Shown here piece by piece: positions 43,880 to 52,598 of a stretch of DNA of 64,000 nucleotides. The translations under genes and the position numbers were made by a program. A model generated the notes under the pieces. That model searched no databases, had not been told where the DNA came from, and saw nothing but the letters and a program-made list of their open reading frames with translations. Positions within the stretch are counted from its first letter, which is position 1. Each line of letters starts with the position of its first letter. This DNA is from Aerococcaceae bacterium DSM 111021 (GTDB lineage: Bacteria > Bacillota > Bacilli > Lactobacillales > Aerococcaceae), in the NCBI GenBank assembly GCA_020112395.1, contig JACCEK010000001.1, positions 1,271,309-1,335,308 on the forward strand, given 5' to 3'.

Positions 43880-45904
43880 TTATTGATGTATAATTCGATA
43901 ATAGACTTGTGAAGTAATGAGGTAGAACAGTAAGTAAACGACAACAAAGACGGCTAAAACTGATCCATAACCGATCATAAAGGTTGTTATGTTATTGACG
44001 GCTAATAGCCCTAGTAAATTAAACATTATTTTTGATGCAAAGAGCGAATGAATGACTGCGATCATAATTGGCAGTGCAAAAATCCAAAAGATTTGTGATC
44101 GAATCGTTTGTTTAATTAAATGATCAGGCAAGCCAACTTTTCGCATAATTTGGAATTTACCTTGGTCTTGGTAACCTTCAGATACTTGTTTAAAGTATAA
44201 CATTAAGACCGTTCCAATAATTAGAACTGTTCCGACGATAATTCCTAAGAATAATAAGCCCCCATTCATCGTATATAATTCTTGCGAGGTTGTTGTTCTT
44301 GTTACGACTCGAACTACACCCAAGTCCCCTTGATCAAAGATTGTATCGGTTGAGATCGCTGCTTCAATACTTTCACGAGCAGAATCATCAACGGCATTGA
44401 ACACCATCGTCTGTTCTAATAGTGCTTCAGAACGCTCTCCCGTACTGATATAATTCGGGAAGGTTGATAGTAAACTTTCGACCTCTTCTATGGTTGGAAA
44501 CACGACATAAGCAATTTGTCCGATATAGTTTAAAGGCATGTAACTAGAACTGATTTGTTGAACCTGATATTCCTTGTCAGCAAATTGTAGTGTATCATCT
44601 TGTTCTTGTTGAATATTTGCAGTTGTCGTTGTAAATAACACTTCATCTGGCTCTAAGTGAATATCTTCTCCATTGAGCTGGTTAAAATCCTCTAAAGGAA
44701 CGCCGATGATGTAGGCAAAATCAGTTGGTAAGAGTTCCTCACTCTCAGTTGTTTCACTTGGAGCTGGCATCGGTTGGAAAGATTTATTTTGATAAATAGC
44801 CGTGACAAAGGCACTTCGAGATAGACTCACATCTTTAATATCACCGTGCGTTTGTAATTCTTCCATGATATTTGTTAAAGCTGCTTCCGCATTTTCCGGA
44901 CTCGCGCCATCGGCGTATTGCATGTACCGCAATTCAATATCATGTGTCGACATTTGCTCCACTTGATCTTCCATACCTAAATAGAGTGTTAAGGTCGTTC
45001 CGAGAGTTAACACAATCCCTGTACATAAGACCGCAATCCCCGCTAAGCTTGTCGCGTTCGCTTTCATACGGTATAACATCCCTGATATTGATAGAAAATG
45101 TGTCGGTTGGTAATAATATTTTTTATTTCCTTTCATTCGTTTTAAGAAAATAATACTTAAACTTGTTAAGAGCGCGTAAGTTCCGATAATCACTAGGAAG
45201 ATCGCTATGAACACTTTTAACAGCGCGTCTAAAACATCTGTCGTTGTCAGTGCTACATAATAACCGGCGACTAAAGTGATTAAACCAATCAAAAGGATGA
45301 ACCAACGAGATTTCGGTTCAGCTTCTCCCGCATGCGTTTGGCTTAATAATTCCGATGGGTTCAATCTCGCCAAGCGGATACTATTAATTAAGAAGATAAT
45401 AAATGTGATACCACCAATAATAATGATAGTTCCAATCGCCGCTAAAGGACTAAATGGATAATCCATTAAGCCAGCACCAGTATCTTGAATTAATCTGTTT
45501 AAGACGATGAACATCACATTTCCTAAAGCATAACCCACCCCAATGGATGCAAGGCTACCAATCACCCAGGTTAATAGTTGTTCAAAGAAGATGACGCTTC
45601 GGATATGCCTATCCTCTAGCCCTAAAACGGTATATAAGGCAAACTCCATTCGGCGTTGTCTTTGAATAAAATTATTGGCATACAGAATGAAAATGACTGC
45701 CAGTAAGGACGTAAAGAACACACCCATAATGATGATTGTTGGCAATGTGGCATGTCGCGACTGCACATACTCATTGGTAATCAAAGAAATCATAATAAAT
45801 TCTAAGGACATTATTAAGACTAACGCAAGAAAATATGGAAAGTAAACGGTCCGGCGTTTGACTATTCCTTGAACAGTCAATTTAGTTAATAATGAAAGTG
45901 GCAT
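43880..45904 (-). CDS. FtsX-like ABC permease, BceB type
   Basis: A 674-residue permease. It has ten hydrophobic segments in the BceB arrangement: four near the N terminus, two around residues 220-300, then a large extracellular domain (about residues 320-555) and four C-terminal segments. It starts LTKLTVQGIVKRRTVYFPYFLALVL and has FYANNFIQRQRRMEFALYTVLGLE-like text (ILYANNFIQRQRRMEFALYTVLG). It pairs with the ATPase gene one base upstream and with the two-component pair beyond. Such systems sense and resist peptide antibiotics such as bacitracin. Confidence 0.9.
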   Translation of the reverse strand: MPLSLLTKLTVQGIVKRRTVYFPYFLALVLIMSLEFIMISLITNEYVQSRHATLPTIIIMGVFFTSLLAVIFILYANNFIQRQRRMEFALYTVLGLEDRHIRSVIFFEQLLTWVIGSLASIGVGYALGNVMFIVLNRLIQDTGAGLMDYPFSPLAAIGTIIIIGGITFIIFLINSIRLARLNPSELLSQTHAGEAEPKSRWFILLIGLITLVAGYYVALTTTDVLDALLKVFIAIFLVIIGTYALLTSLSIIFLKRMKGNKKYYYQPTHFLSISGMLYRMKANATSLAGIAVLCTGIVLTLGTTLTLYLGMEDQVEQMSTHDIELRYMQYADGASPENAEAALTNIMEELQTHGDIKDVSLSRSAFVTAIYQNKSFQPMPAPSETTESEELLPTDFAYIIGVPLEDFNQLNGEDIHLEPDEVLFTTTTANIQQEQDDTLQFADKEYQVQQISSSYMPLNYIGQIAYVVFPTIEEVESLLSTFPNYISTGERSEALLEQTMVFNAVDDSARESIEAAISTDTIFDQGDLGVVRVVTRTTTSQELYTMNGGLLFLGIIVGTVLIIGTVLMLYFKQVSEGYQDQGKFQIMRKVGLPDHLIKQTIRSQIFWIFALPIMIAVIHSLFASKIMFNLLGLLAVNNITTFMIGYGSVLAVFVVVYLLFYLITSQVYYRIIHQ

Positions 45905-45905
45905 C

Positions 45906-46655
45906 TTACACACCTCGATCCGCAAGCATGGTTAAACTTTGTGAAATACGCTCATTAAAGTTTTGATTCGTTTCCTGTCCGCGGTATAACTCGTGATATA
46001 CGACCCCATCTTTAATAAATAGAACGCGATTGGCGTAAGACGCTGCTTGTATTGAGTGCGTCACCATTAAAATCGTATTTCCTAAGCGATTTAACTCATT
46101 GAATAAGCCTAATATTTGCTCAGACGATTTTGAATCAAGCGCTCCTGTAGGCTCATCTGCCAGTAATAAAGGCGGATTAGTAATAATTGCTCTTGCAATA
46201 GCAACGCGTTGGCGTTGTCCTCCTGAGATTTCGTAGGGGTATTTTTCTAGTAAATCTTGAATTCCTAATATTGGCGCAATCTCAGCGAGGCAGCGCTCCA
46301 TTTCGTTAATATTGGCATTTGATAAAACCATCGGTAGTAAAATATTGTCTTTATTTGAGAAAGTATCTAATACGTTAAAGTCCTGAAAGACGAAGCCTAG
46401 CTGCTCACGTCTAAATTCAGCCACTTTATTTTTCTTAATATTCGCAATATTCGTTCCTTTTAAATGAACGGTTCCTTGAGATGGTTTATCGAAAGTGGCG
46501 ATAATATTCAGTAAAGTTGATTTCCCTGAACCTGATTCACCCATAATTGCCACAAACTCACCTTCGTTTACACCAAAATCAATTTGTTGCAAGGCTGTCG
46601 TTTGGTTGCCTCGTGTCATATATACTTTTTTTACATTTTTTACATCTAATAACAT
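45906..46655 (-). CDS. ABC transporter ATP-binding protein, BceA type
   Basis: A 249-residue MacB/BceA-type ATPase. It has Walker A GESGSGKSTLLN, the Q-loop FVFQDFNVLDTFSNKDNILLPM, the signature SGGQRQRVAIARAI, Walker B LLLADEPTGALDSKS and the H-loop MVTHS. It forms the transporter with the following permease. It begins after a terminator that ends the regulator-kinase transcript, so it has its own, probably regulator-dependent, promoter. Confidence 0.93.
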   Translation of the reverse strand: MLLDVKNVKKVYMTRGNQTTALQQIDFGVNEGEFVAIMGESGSGKSTLLNIIATFDKPSQGTVHLKGTNIANIKKNKVAEFRREQLGFVFQDFNVLDTFSNKDNILLPMVLSNANINEMERCLAEIAPILGIQDLLEKYPYEISGGQRQRVAIARAIITNPPLLLADEPTGALDSKSSEQILGLFNELNRLGNTILMVTHSIQAASYANRVLFIKDGVVYHELYRGQETNQNFNERISQSLTMLADRGV

Positions 46656-46741
46656 GATTTTCCTCCATTATTTTGTCTATTCGCTAATCTCTGTTATAAG
46701 TATATGCGACCGCGTGACCTCTAGCCTTTAACTAACATTAC

Positions 46742-46779
46742 AAAAAAGGAGCCTAACCTTACACTTTTGAAAGATTAGG
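46742..46779 (-). terminator. Terminator overlapping the histidine kinase stop codon
   Basis: Minus-strand CCTAATCTT (46771-46779) pairs with AAGGTTAGG (46752-46760), followed by six T. It separates the bceRS-like from the bceAB-like transcript. Confidence 0.85.
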
Positions 46780-47671
46780 ACGTTTGATTAAATTGGATCG
46801 TAAATTGTGTCTCCTGACCGAATGTCGACTCCACGGAAACTGGTTGATTCAAGCGTCTGGCAACGAGCTCAACTAAGTACAAGCCTAAGCCACTCGACTT
46901 TTGATTCAACTGTCCATTAAAGCCTGAATACCCCTTATCAAAAATCTTTGGAAGATCCTCTGCTTTTATTCCTCTACCACTATCTTTAATTGTTAAGGTG
47001 GCGTTTTGGGAATCATAAGAAATCCAGATTTCCTTTTGTTTCGCGTATTTTAGTGCATTATTCAAAATTTGTTCAATCATTAGACTCGTTAAATTCGCTT
47101 CAGTGACGACCTCAGCTTCAATTGGTTGGTAATGCAGTCGTATCCCATGTTGAATGAATTGCAGACTGTATTTTCTAATGAGTGGGGTGATAATATCATC
47201 CAGTTTTCGTTCTGAGAAAACCATGTCTGTCGCGGGGTTCGAGAGTTTTAAATAATTTAACGCCATATTTGTATAATTTTCAATGGAGACCATTTCCTGT
47301 CTTAAATTGCGGATGGCTGCGTCGTCAGGATTTTTAAGTATTAGTTGGCTGGCCGTAATCGGCGTCTTCATCTGGTGCACCCACATAATAAAGTATTCTT
47401 CTAATTCGTTTTGTCTCATAACACTGGCGTCTTGCAGGTCAATGAGTTCCTCTTGAAGTTGCTCTACCTTAGTTTCGAGGCGCACTTCTTCTCTAAATGA
47501 GAGGATTTGATAGCCTAAAAATACTGACATGATAATTGTTAAATTCCAAAATAATACCCAAAATACATCCATGGGAAGCGAGAAGAGTAGAAATACAAAC
47601 CAAATGACAAGATGCAGTAATATAAACACTGATAGCAGGCCCCAATTCTGATTAAGAAAGCGTCGCATCAT
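46775..47671 (-). CDS. Intramembrane-sensing histidine kinase, BceS type
   Basis: A 298-residue kinase with two close N-terminal membrane segments (about residues 10-32 and 36-56) and almost no outside loop, the mark of BceS-like kinases that sense through the ABC transporter. The phospho-acceptor is His99 in MWVHQMKTPI; the ATPase part has the N box (IEQILNNALKYA), DSGRGIKAEDLPKIFDKG and SSGLGLYLV. It overlaps the response-regulator gene by 4 bp. Confidence 0.93.
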   Translation of the reverse strand: MMRRFLNQNWGLLSVFILLHLVIWFVFLLFSLPMDVFWVLFWNLTIIMSVFLGYQILSFREEVRLETKVEQLQEELIDLQDASVMRQNELEEYFIMWVHQMKTPITASQLILKNPDDAAIRNLRQEMVSIENYTNMALNYLKLSNPATDMVFSERKLDDIITPLIRKYSLQFIQHGIRLHYQPIEAEVVTEANLTSLMIEQILNNALKYAKQKEIWISYDSQNATLTIKDSGRGIKAEDLPKIFDKGYSGFNGQLNQKSSGLGLYLVELVARRLNQPVSVESTFGQETQFTIQFNQTS

Positions 47672-48354
47672 AAGGACTCACCTTCTGCATTTAATCGGTA
47701 GCCGTAATTTTTCTTGGTCTCAATGAACGAATCTAATTGGATGGCTCGCAGTTTCTTCCGGATACGGGTCATGTTAACTGCTAAAGTGTTGTCATCGATG
47801 AATTGATTATTTTGCCAGCAGTAATCTAGAATTGCTTCCCGACTTACATACTCGCCCTTGTGCTGGAATAAAGCTGTCAGTATTTGTAATTCTGTAAAGG
47901 TTAAGCTTGCCTCGTCGTTCTTGTAGGTGATGCGTGATTTAGCCACATCTAGAATGGCACCTTCGTATTCGAAAGCATCGGACTGGACAGAGAAATCATA
48001 GGTGCGACGTAAGAGTGCTTGAATTTTGCTGACGGTAAATTGGGTGTCGATGGGTTTGGGAATGTAATCGTCGGCGCCCATCTGCATTGCCATAATCATA
48101 TCCATGCGATCTGATACAGACGAGATGAAAATAATTGGCACGTCTGATTCTTTACGTATTTCGCCACACCAATAATAGCCGTTATAATAGGGTAGATTCA
48201 CGTCTAGGAGGATTAAGTGAGGTTGACTTTTTCTAAAAGCTTCTATTATATGTTCAAAATCCTCAACAATATCCACCTCGAATTGCCAGCGTTCTAAAAC
48301 CTTGCCCAACTCGCGCGCAATTGTTAAATCATCCTCAATAATCATAATCTTCAA
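47668..48354 (-). CDS. OmpR-family response regulator, BceR type
   Basis: A 228-residue regulator. The receiver has EDD at residues 7-9, phospho-acceptor Asp51 (LILLDVNLPYYNG) and a Lys near 101 (YIPKPID). The C-terminal winged helix has LTFTELQILTALFQHKGEYVSREAI and VNMTRIRKKL. The start is TTG with GGTGG 6 bp upstream (ATG 48345 is an alternative). It should drive the bceAB-like genes downstream when peptide antibiotics are present. Confidence 0.92.
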   Translation of the reverse strand: MKIMIIEDDLTIARELGKVLERWQFEVDIVEDFEHIIEAFRKSQPHLILLDVNLPYYNGYYWCGEIRKESDVPIIFISSVSDRMDMIMAMQMGADDYIPKPIDTQFTVSKIQALLRRTYDFSVQSDAFEYEGAILDVAKSRITYKNDEASLTFTELQILTALFQHKGEYVSREAILDYCWQNNQFIDDNTLAVNMTRIRKKLRAIQLDSFIETKKNYGYRLNAEGESL

Positions 48355-48507
48355 TTGTCTCCACCTCTTTCTATATAAATCGGCATTTGATAAACTTTGC
48401 CAGTGTTAACTTGTTCTGAGTTTCTTATACAAATAATACCACAAATCTTAATGTGTAAACATTGGACTCAAGAAGGAGGCGGGCAGGTGTAGGCGAGTGG
48501 GGACACG

Positions 48508-48544
48508 AAAAAACACGAAGTTATGGAGGACTTCGTGTTTTTTT
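48508..48544. terminator. Bidirectional terminator between the dipeptidase and response-regulator genes
   Basis: AAAAAACACGAAG (48508-48520) pairs with CTTCGTGTTTTTTT (48531-48544). It follows the two tandem repeats that close the oppA2 operon. Confidence 0.88.
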
Positions 48545-48557
48545 GGGGGTGGTGTGT

Positions 48558-48639
48558 GGATTCGCCAGCTCAAGAGTGTGAGCTAGCGAAGTTGGTCTGG
48601 ATTCGCCAGTTCAAGAGTATGAGCTAGCGAAGTTGGCTT
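48558..48639. repeat. Two tandem 41-bp repeats, each a hairpin
   Basis: Units at 48558-48598 and 48599-48639 differ at four positions. Each contains TTCGC-C-AGCTCA...TGAGCT-A-GCGAA, an 11-bp stem around a 6-nt loop. They begin 3 bp after the dipeptidase stop on the minus strand and end before a terminator. Confidence 0.88.
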
Positions 48640-48642
48640 GGA

Positions 48643-50013
48643 TTATTCCCCACCAAATGTATGTAACAACTGAATAATATGTTCAACACCTTGATAATAG
48701 TCTGCGATTCGGATATTTTCATTCGGTGCATGTGCGCCAGACTCGACCCAACCTGTTCCAGCACCTAAGATAGGTACATTTAGGTATTTTCCGAACCCAT
48801 ACATCGGCCCTGTTCCTGCAGAATTTAATTCTAAGATGACATTCTCTTCTCCGTAAACTTCTTTGGCAGAGTTTATCACTTGTTCTGTGAATGGATCGGA
48901 TATATCCGTTCTAAATGGCTTCACTCCAGTTAATAACTCCAAGTCAACATCTTTAAAGCCATGATTATCAAAGTGCTTGCGCAACACATCATAAACCGTT
49001 TTAGGTTCATAGCCTGGAACAAGTCGCACATCAATTTTCGCCATCGCTTTACGTGGTAGGACCGTCTTCGTCCCTTGACCCGTATAACCTGATAACAAGC
49101 CACTAATTGTCATCGTTGGATAAAGAATTAATGCCTCTTGGGCAGAATAATCTAAGCCATCCGTAATTAAAGGCTGCTTTAATCCATAAGTATCTATCGT
49201 TGCAGCTTCATTATAAGGAAATGCTGCAACACTCGCTTTCTCAACGTCGGTTGGTTCTGTGCGCATTTCTTTGAACCCATCAACCGTAATATTATTATCC
49301 GCATCACGCAAAGTTGCTAAAGCATGGACTAAACGCCAAGCTCCATTATCAATCACCGCAGCTTGTGAAGAGTGAATATCAATATCCGCACTGACAACGG
49401 ATGCTTCGAAGTAGGCAATCCCTTTAACACCGGCACTAATTACCATTCGCTCTTCGCTATCTTTACTGCCCGATTCCCAAATACAGGCATCTGCGCTGAA
49501 CTTATCTGCATAATTCTCTAAATACTTGTCAATATTAGGACTTCCAATCTCTTCCTCACCTTCAACAAAGAACTTCACATTACAAGGTAAGCCGCCTTCA
49601 GTATCTTGAATGGCTTTAATTGCGACAATCCGCGACATAAAGTTCGCCTTATTGTCAGATACACCACGAGCAACAATTTTGCCATCAACAACCGTTGGTT
49701 CAAAAGGATTTGTCTTCCATTCATCAATTGGATCTTCTGGTTGAACGTCGTAATGGTTGTAGAATAGTAATGTCTTGTCACTATTGCCATTAGCGCCGGC
49801 TTTGAAATAGCCGTAAACGACAGGATGCCCCCCTAGATCTCCTAGAATTTCACTCTCACCGCCAGCTTCAATAATAGTATCTCTAACAAAATTGGCAGTC
49901 TCAGGAATTTCACGACCTTGTGCTGAGACGGTCTCATAGCGCAAGTACGTAAATAAATCCTCCATATATTTGTCTGCGTAATCTTTTGCGATTGCTTTAT
50001 AATCTACTGTCAT
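48643..50013 (-). CDS. M20-family dipeptidase
   Basis: A 456-residue zinc peptidase of the carnosinase-like M20 subgroup. Metal-binding pieces are LFYNHYDVQPEDP (His and Asp), VSDNKANFMS, the catalytic Glu pair in FVEGEEEIGSPN, and WESGSKDS. A lid domain with DIHSSQAAVIDNGAWRLVHALATL sits between. No signal peptide, so cytoplasmic. It lies 30 bp after the oppA paralogue and must share the leucine-attenuated transcript; it would split di- and short peptides brought in by the transporter. Confidence 0.9.
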   Translation of the reverse strand: MTVDYKAIAKDYADKYMEDLFTYLRYETVSAQGREIPETANFVRDTIIEAGGESEILGDLGGHPVVYGYFKAGANGNSDKTLLFYNHYDVQPEDPIDEWKTNPFEPTVVDGKIVARGVSDNKANFMSRIVAIKAIQDTEGGLPCNVKFFVEGEEEIGSPNIDKYLENYADKFSADACIWESGSKDSEERMVISAGVKGIAYFEASVVSADIDIHSSQAAVIDNGAWRLVHALATLRDADNNITVDGFKEMRTEPTDVEKASVAAFPYNEAATIDTYGLKQPLITDGLDYSAQEALILYPTMTISGLLSGYTGQGTKTVLPRKAMAKIDVRLVPGYEPKTVYDVLRKHFDNHGFKDVDLELLTGVKPFRTDISDPFTEQVINSAKEVYGEENVILELNSAGTGPMYGFGKYLNVPILGAGTGWVESGAHAPNENIRIADYYQGVEHIIQLLHTFGGE

Positions 50014-50043
50014 AATTATTACTCACCTTTCTACGTGTCTCGA

Positions 50044-51666
50044 CTATTCATTTATTGTAACTTCCTTCAATTGTACATCAACCATACCATCTACGAATAA
50101 GTTATTCATACGCTCACTCTTAACTTGCGGGTTACTGTAGTAGTAGATTGGAATAAATGGCATCTCATCCATTAGAATGCGTTCTGCTTCTATATACATC
50201 TCATGTTGCACAGCTTCATCTTCTTCAAACAATACTTTATCGAGGATTTCTTGATACTCGGTATTCTCCCAACCCGTTCTGTTCTGGCCTGTATCTGCTG
50301 AATAGTAATGTTCTAGGAAAGCATAAGCTGAGTTAAAGTCAACGGTTGGTCCGATGCGTCCGATTTGGTAATTCAATTGATTCATACTTTCAAAGTGAAC
50401 ATTAATTTCTGCTGTTTCAATCGTTGTTTGAACGCCAAGTTCGCGCTCCCATTCGTTTTGAATGAATTGTGCCACTGCCATATGAGAATCATTATCATTG
50501 GTTTGGATGACAATCGGCATAGCTGACGCATCATCATAACCCAGCTCTTCCATCCCTTGAGCCAAGTATTCACGCGCTGTCTCGTAATCCGCATCTTCAA
50601 AGTAGCCGCGATCCTCTTCAAAGCCTTTGACCGTTGGAGCAATGCCACCTAATGCTGGCGTTTGTTCTCCTTTAACCACGTTATCTATCAACTCTTGACG
50701 GTTAATCGCAAGGGACAGAGCACGACGGATATTCGTATTCGACATCACCTCATCTGTTGTATTTAGCTTATACTTATACGTTGCACCAATTTCGGTGACA
50801 TCTAATTCCCCATTCTCACGGTAGCTATCGATTGCATCTGCTGGAATCGTGTTGAAAGGAATACCAATAAAATCAAGTTCGCCACCTTCAAAACTCATAT
50901 TCGCCGTCATCGGATCTTCAATAATACGTACATAAACCCCGTCTAAATCAACGTTCGCTACGTCCCAATATCCTTCATTCTTCTCTAATGTATAATCCCC
51001 ATTGTGATTCCATTCAACAAAATTAAATGGCCCATTGGATACAAATTGCTCACCGGCTTCAGTTGCCCAAGAACCATCTGCTTCTACCGTCGCTTGATGA
51101 ACAGGCATCATCGTTGTCTGTCGCGCTGTTAATTCAATAAAGTAAGGAGCAGGCTCTGCCAACGTCACTTCAAACGTTTGATCATCAACCGCATTGATTT
51201 TCACATCTTCTTCTGACCCTTCGCCCATAAAGTATGCTTCTGCTCCTTCAATAACAAACATCTTGGATGCATTCGGTGCTCCCGTTTCAGGATTAATGAT
51301 ACGCCTCCAAGCATATTCAAAATCAGATGCCGTTACTGGGTCACCGTTGTTCCATTGAATGCCTTCACGTAGATGGAATGTATATGTCTTACTATCTTCA
51401 CTCACATCCCAAGATTCAGCCATTGCTGGTACAATCTCGCCCTCATTGGTTGGACGAGTCAGTCCTTCGAAAATATTTTTTATCATTGGCATAGAATACG
51501 AGTCAGTCACAAAAGCCGGATCCATAATTGGTTCAGAGGCAACAGATAAATTTAAAATCTTATCTTCCTGGGCTACGCCCGTCGTGCTAGAATTAAATTG
51601 ACTGAAAACTTGGAAACCAATCACTGCCACAATAATAACTGCGATAATCTTTTTAATATGTTTCAT
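50044..51666 (-). CDS. Oligopeptide-binding protein (OppA family), second copy
   Basis: A 540-residue SBP_bac_5 protein, similar end to end to 4806-6422 (for example VASEPIMDPAFVTDS, NIFEGLTRPTNEGEIVPAMAESWDVSEDS, YTFHLREGIQWNNGDPVTASDFEYAWRRI and MPFIPIYYYSN). The N terminus (about residues 1-25) is a signal peptide or membrane anchor with no lipobox Cys. The leader contains a Leu-rich peptide and attenuator, and an M20 dipeptidase gene follows. No permease or ATPase is in the window, so it should work with an Opp core encoded elsewhere. Confidence 0.9.
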   Translation of the reverse strand: MKHIKKIIAVIIVAVIGFQVFSQFNSSTTGVAQEDKILNLSVASEPIMDPAFVTDSYSMPMIKNIFEGLTRPTNEGEIVPAMAESWDVSEDSKTYTFHLREGIQWNNGDPVTASDFEYAWRRIINPETGAPNASKMFVIEGAEAYFMGEGSEEDVKINAVDDQTFEVTLAEPAPYFIELTARQTTMMPVHQATVEADGSWATEAGEQFVSNGPFNFVEWNHNGDYTLEKNEGYWDVANVDLDGVYVRIIEDPMTANMSFEGGELDFIGIPFNTIPADAIDSYRENGELDVTEIGATYKYKLNTTDEVMSNTNIRRALSLAINRQELIDNVVKGEQTPALGGIAPTVKGFEEDRGYFEDADYETAREYLAQGMEELGYDDASAMPIVIQTNDNDSHMAVAQFIQNEWERELGVQTTIETAEINVHFESMNQLNYQIGRIGPTVDFNSAYAFLEHYYSADTGQNRTGWENTEYQEILDKVLFEEDEAVQHEMYIEAERILMDEMPFIPIYYYSNPQVKSERMNNLFVDGMVDVQLKEVTINE

Positions 51667-51693
51667 ATGTTGTATCCTCCTTATTTTTTGGAC

Positions 51694-51737
51694 AAAAAAA
51701 CCTACTAAGAATTGGACAACAAATCTTAGTAGGTTTT
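51694..51737 (-). terminator. Attenuator terminator before the second oppA-like gene
   Basis: Minus-strand AAAACCTACTAAGA (complement of 51724-51737) pairs with its perfect complement (51697-51710) around a 13-nt loop, then seven T. It lies between the leader peptide and the ribosome site of oppA, only 28 bp before the start codon. Confidence 0.9.
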
Positions 51738-51743
51738 TAGATA

Positions 51744-51896
51744 CAACATAGCATATATATGTTGGCTAAACTTATTATTCCCACATAAGATTTGCGTCCT
51801 ATGCGGGTACATGCTTAATTAGCACACCACATAGAACCTGAGTAATAATTGTGTGTTTAATAAGCTATTTAATTGTAATAAGTTTAGATTATTCAT
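51744..51896 (-). promoter_or_regulatory. Leucine attenuator leader (alternative hairpins)
   Basis: Pairing segments, in transcript order: A CACAC 51855-51851; B TTCTATGTGG 51836-51827; C CCCGCATAGGA 51807-51797; D AAATCTTATGTGGG 51793-51780; E 51737-51721; F 51710-51697. A:B, C:D and E:F (terminator) can form together; B:C and D:E form the alternative set. An outer 12-bp stem (51876-51887 with 51766-51777) and a 7-bp hairpin (51744-51764) add to it. Leader translation would decide which set wins. Confidence 0.75.
51819..51896 (-). CDS. Leucine-rich leader peptide (25 residues)
   Basis: ATG 51896-51894 to TAA 51821-51819 encodes MNNLNLLQLNSLLNTQLLL followed by RFYVVC. Nine of 25 residues are leucine (one CTA, seven TTA, one CTC). 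AAGGAG lies 7 bp before the start, and a -35/-10 promoter lies 33 bp further upstream. No function in trans is expected; ribosome stalling at the Leu codons would set the fold of the RNA. It is too short for usual gene finders. Confidence 0.8.
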   Translation of the reverse strand: MNNLNLLQLNSLLNTQLLLRFYVVC

Positions 51897-51928
51897 GAAT
51901 ATGCTCCTTCGCTCTTTATTTGTAGCTT

Positions 51929-51957
51929 AGTATAAATGATAAATAATTAAAAAACAA
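51929..51957 (-). promoter_or_regulatory. Promoter of the oppA2-dipeptidase operon
   Basis: TTGTTT (complement of 51952-51957), 17-bp spacer, TATACT (complement of 51929-51934). The start would be near 51922, giving a leader of about 255 nt. Confidence 0.75.
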
Positions 51958-52085
51958 GTGTTTTCTCTCATTTTATTCTAATCATTCTATTTAAGGTGTC
52001 CCTTAACATCATGTAAATGTTGTTACATCAGCACATATTAAAACACCCTCATCATTAGAATTCATTCTAATAATCAAGGTACCTT

Positions 52086-52598
52086 CTATAATTCTTTCAG
52101 CATAATATAATCCACTTGCGCATCGTCTCCCATAATGAAAGTATGCTCACCAACTCGTTGGAAGCCCATCTTCTTATAGAAAGCTAAGGCATTATAATTA
52201 TGCTCCCAGACCCCTAACCAAATACCAGTTCGGTTAAGTTCTTTTGCTCGAGCATGAGCGAATTCCAACAGTTCTCTTCCATAGCCTTTACGCGTATGTT
52301 GAGGTAGTACATAAATTCGTTCCACTTCTAATGCTAGCGGATTATCTTTCTCTGATTGCGCATCATCAATATTCAGCTTTAAGTAGCCAACGACCAAGTC
52401 TGAATCCTTCAGAAAATAAAAATCTGTACCAACTTGGTTGATTTCAGACGTTAGTTGCTCAATAGTGTAGGTCCTTTCTAAATATTCATTTAAATTCTCT
52501 TCGGTATTTTGGTCTTTGAATGTATCAACAAACGTTTCAATACTAATATCGCGTAATTGTTCAACATCACTTGGTTTGCATTTAACTAGTTCTGTCAC
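52086..52598 (-). CDS. GNAT-family N-acetyltransferase
   Basis: A 170-residue acetyltransferase. The acetyl-CoA loop is LPQHTRKGYGRELLEFAHARA, with LEVERIYV before it and GVWEHNYNALAFYKKMGFQRVGEHTF after it (motif B). The GTG start has GAGGTGG upstream. It resembles the PaiA-like/ribosomal-acetylase group, but the acceptor substrate is unknown. It stands alone. Confidence 0.88.
   Translation of the reverse strand: MTELVKCKPSDVEQLRDISIETFVDTFKDQNTEENLNEYLERTYTIEQLTSEINQVGTDFYFLKDSDLVVGYLKLNIDDAQSEKDNPLALEVERIYVLPQHTRKGYGRELLEFAHARAKELNRTGIWLGVWEHNYNALAFYKKMGFQRVGEHTFIMGDDAQVDYIMLKEL

Noticed and set aside
48558..48639. CRISPR array
   Set aside because: Only two directly abutting repeats with no spacers and no cas genes; each unit is a hairpin.
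51667..51922. T-box or known riboswitch before oppA2
   Set aside because: There is no AGGGTGG or ACGTCCCT core and no known aptamer signature; the translated Leu-rich leader explains the structure better.
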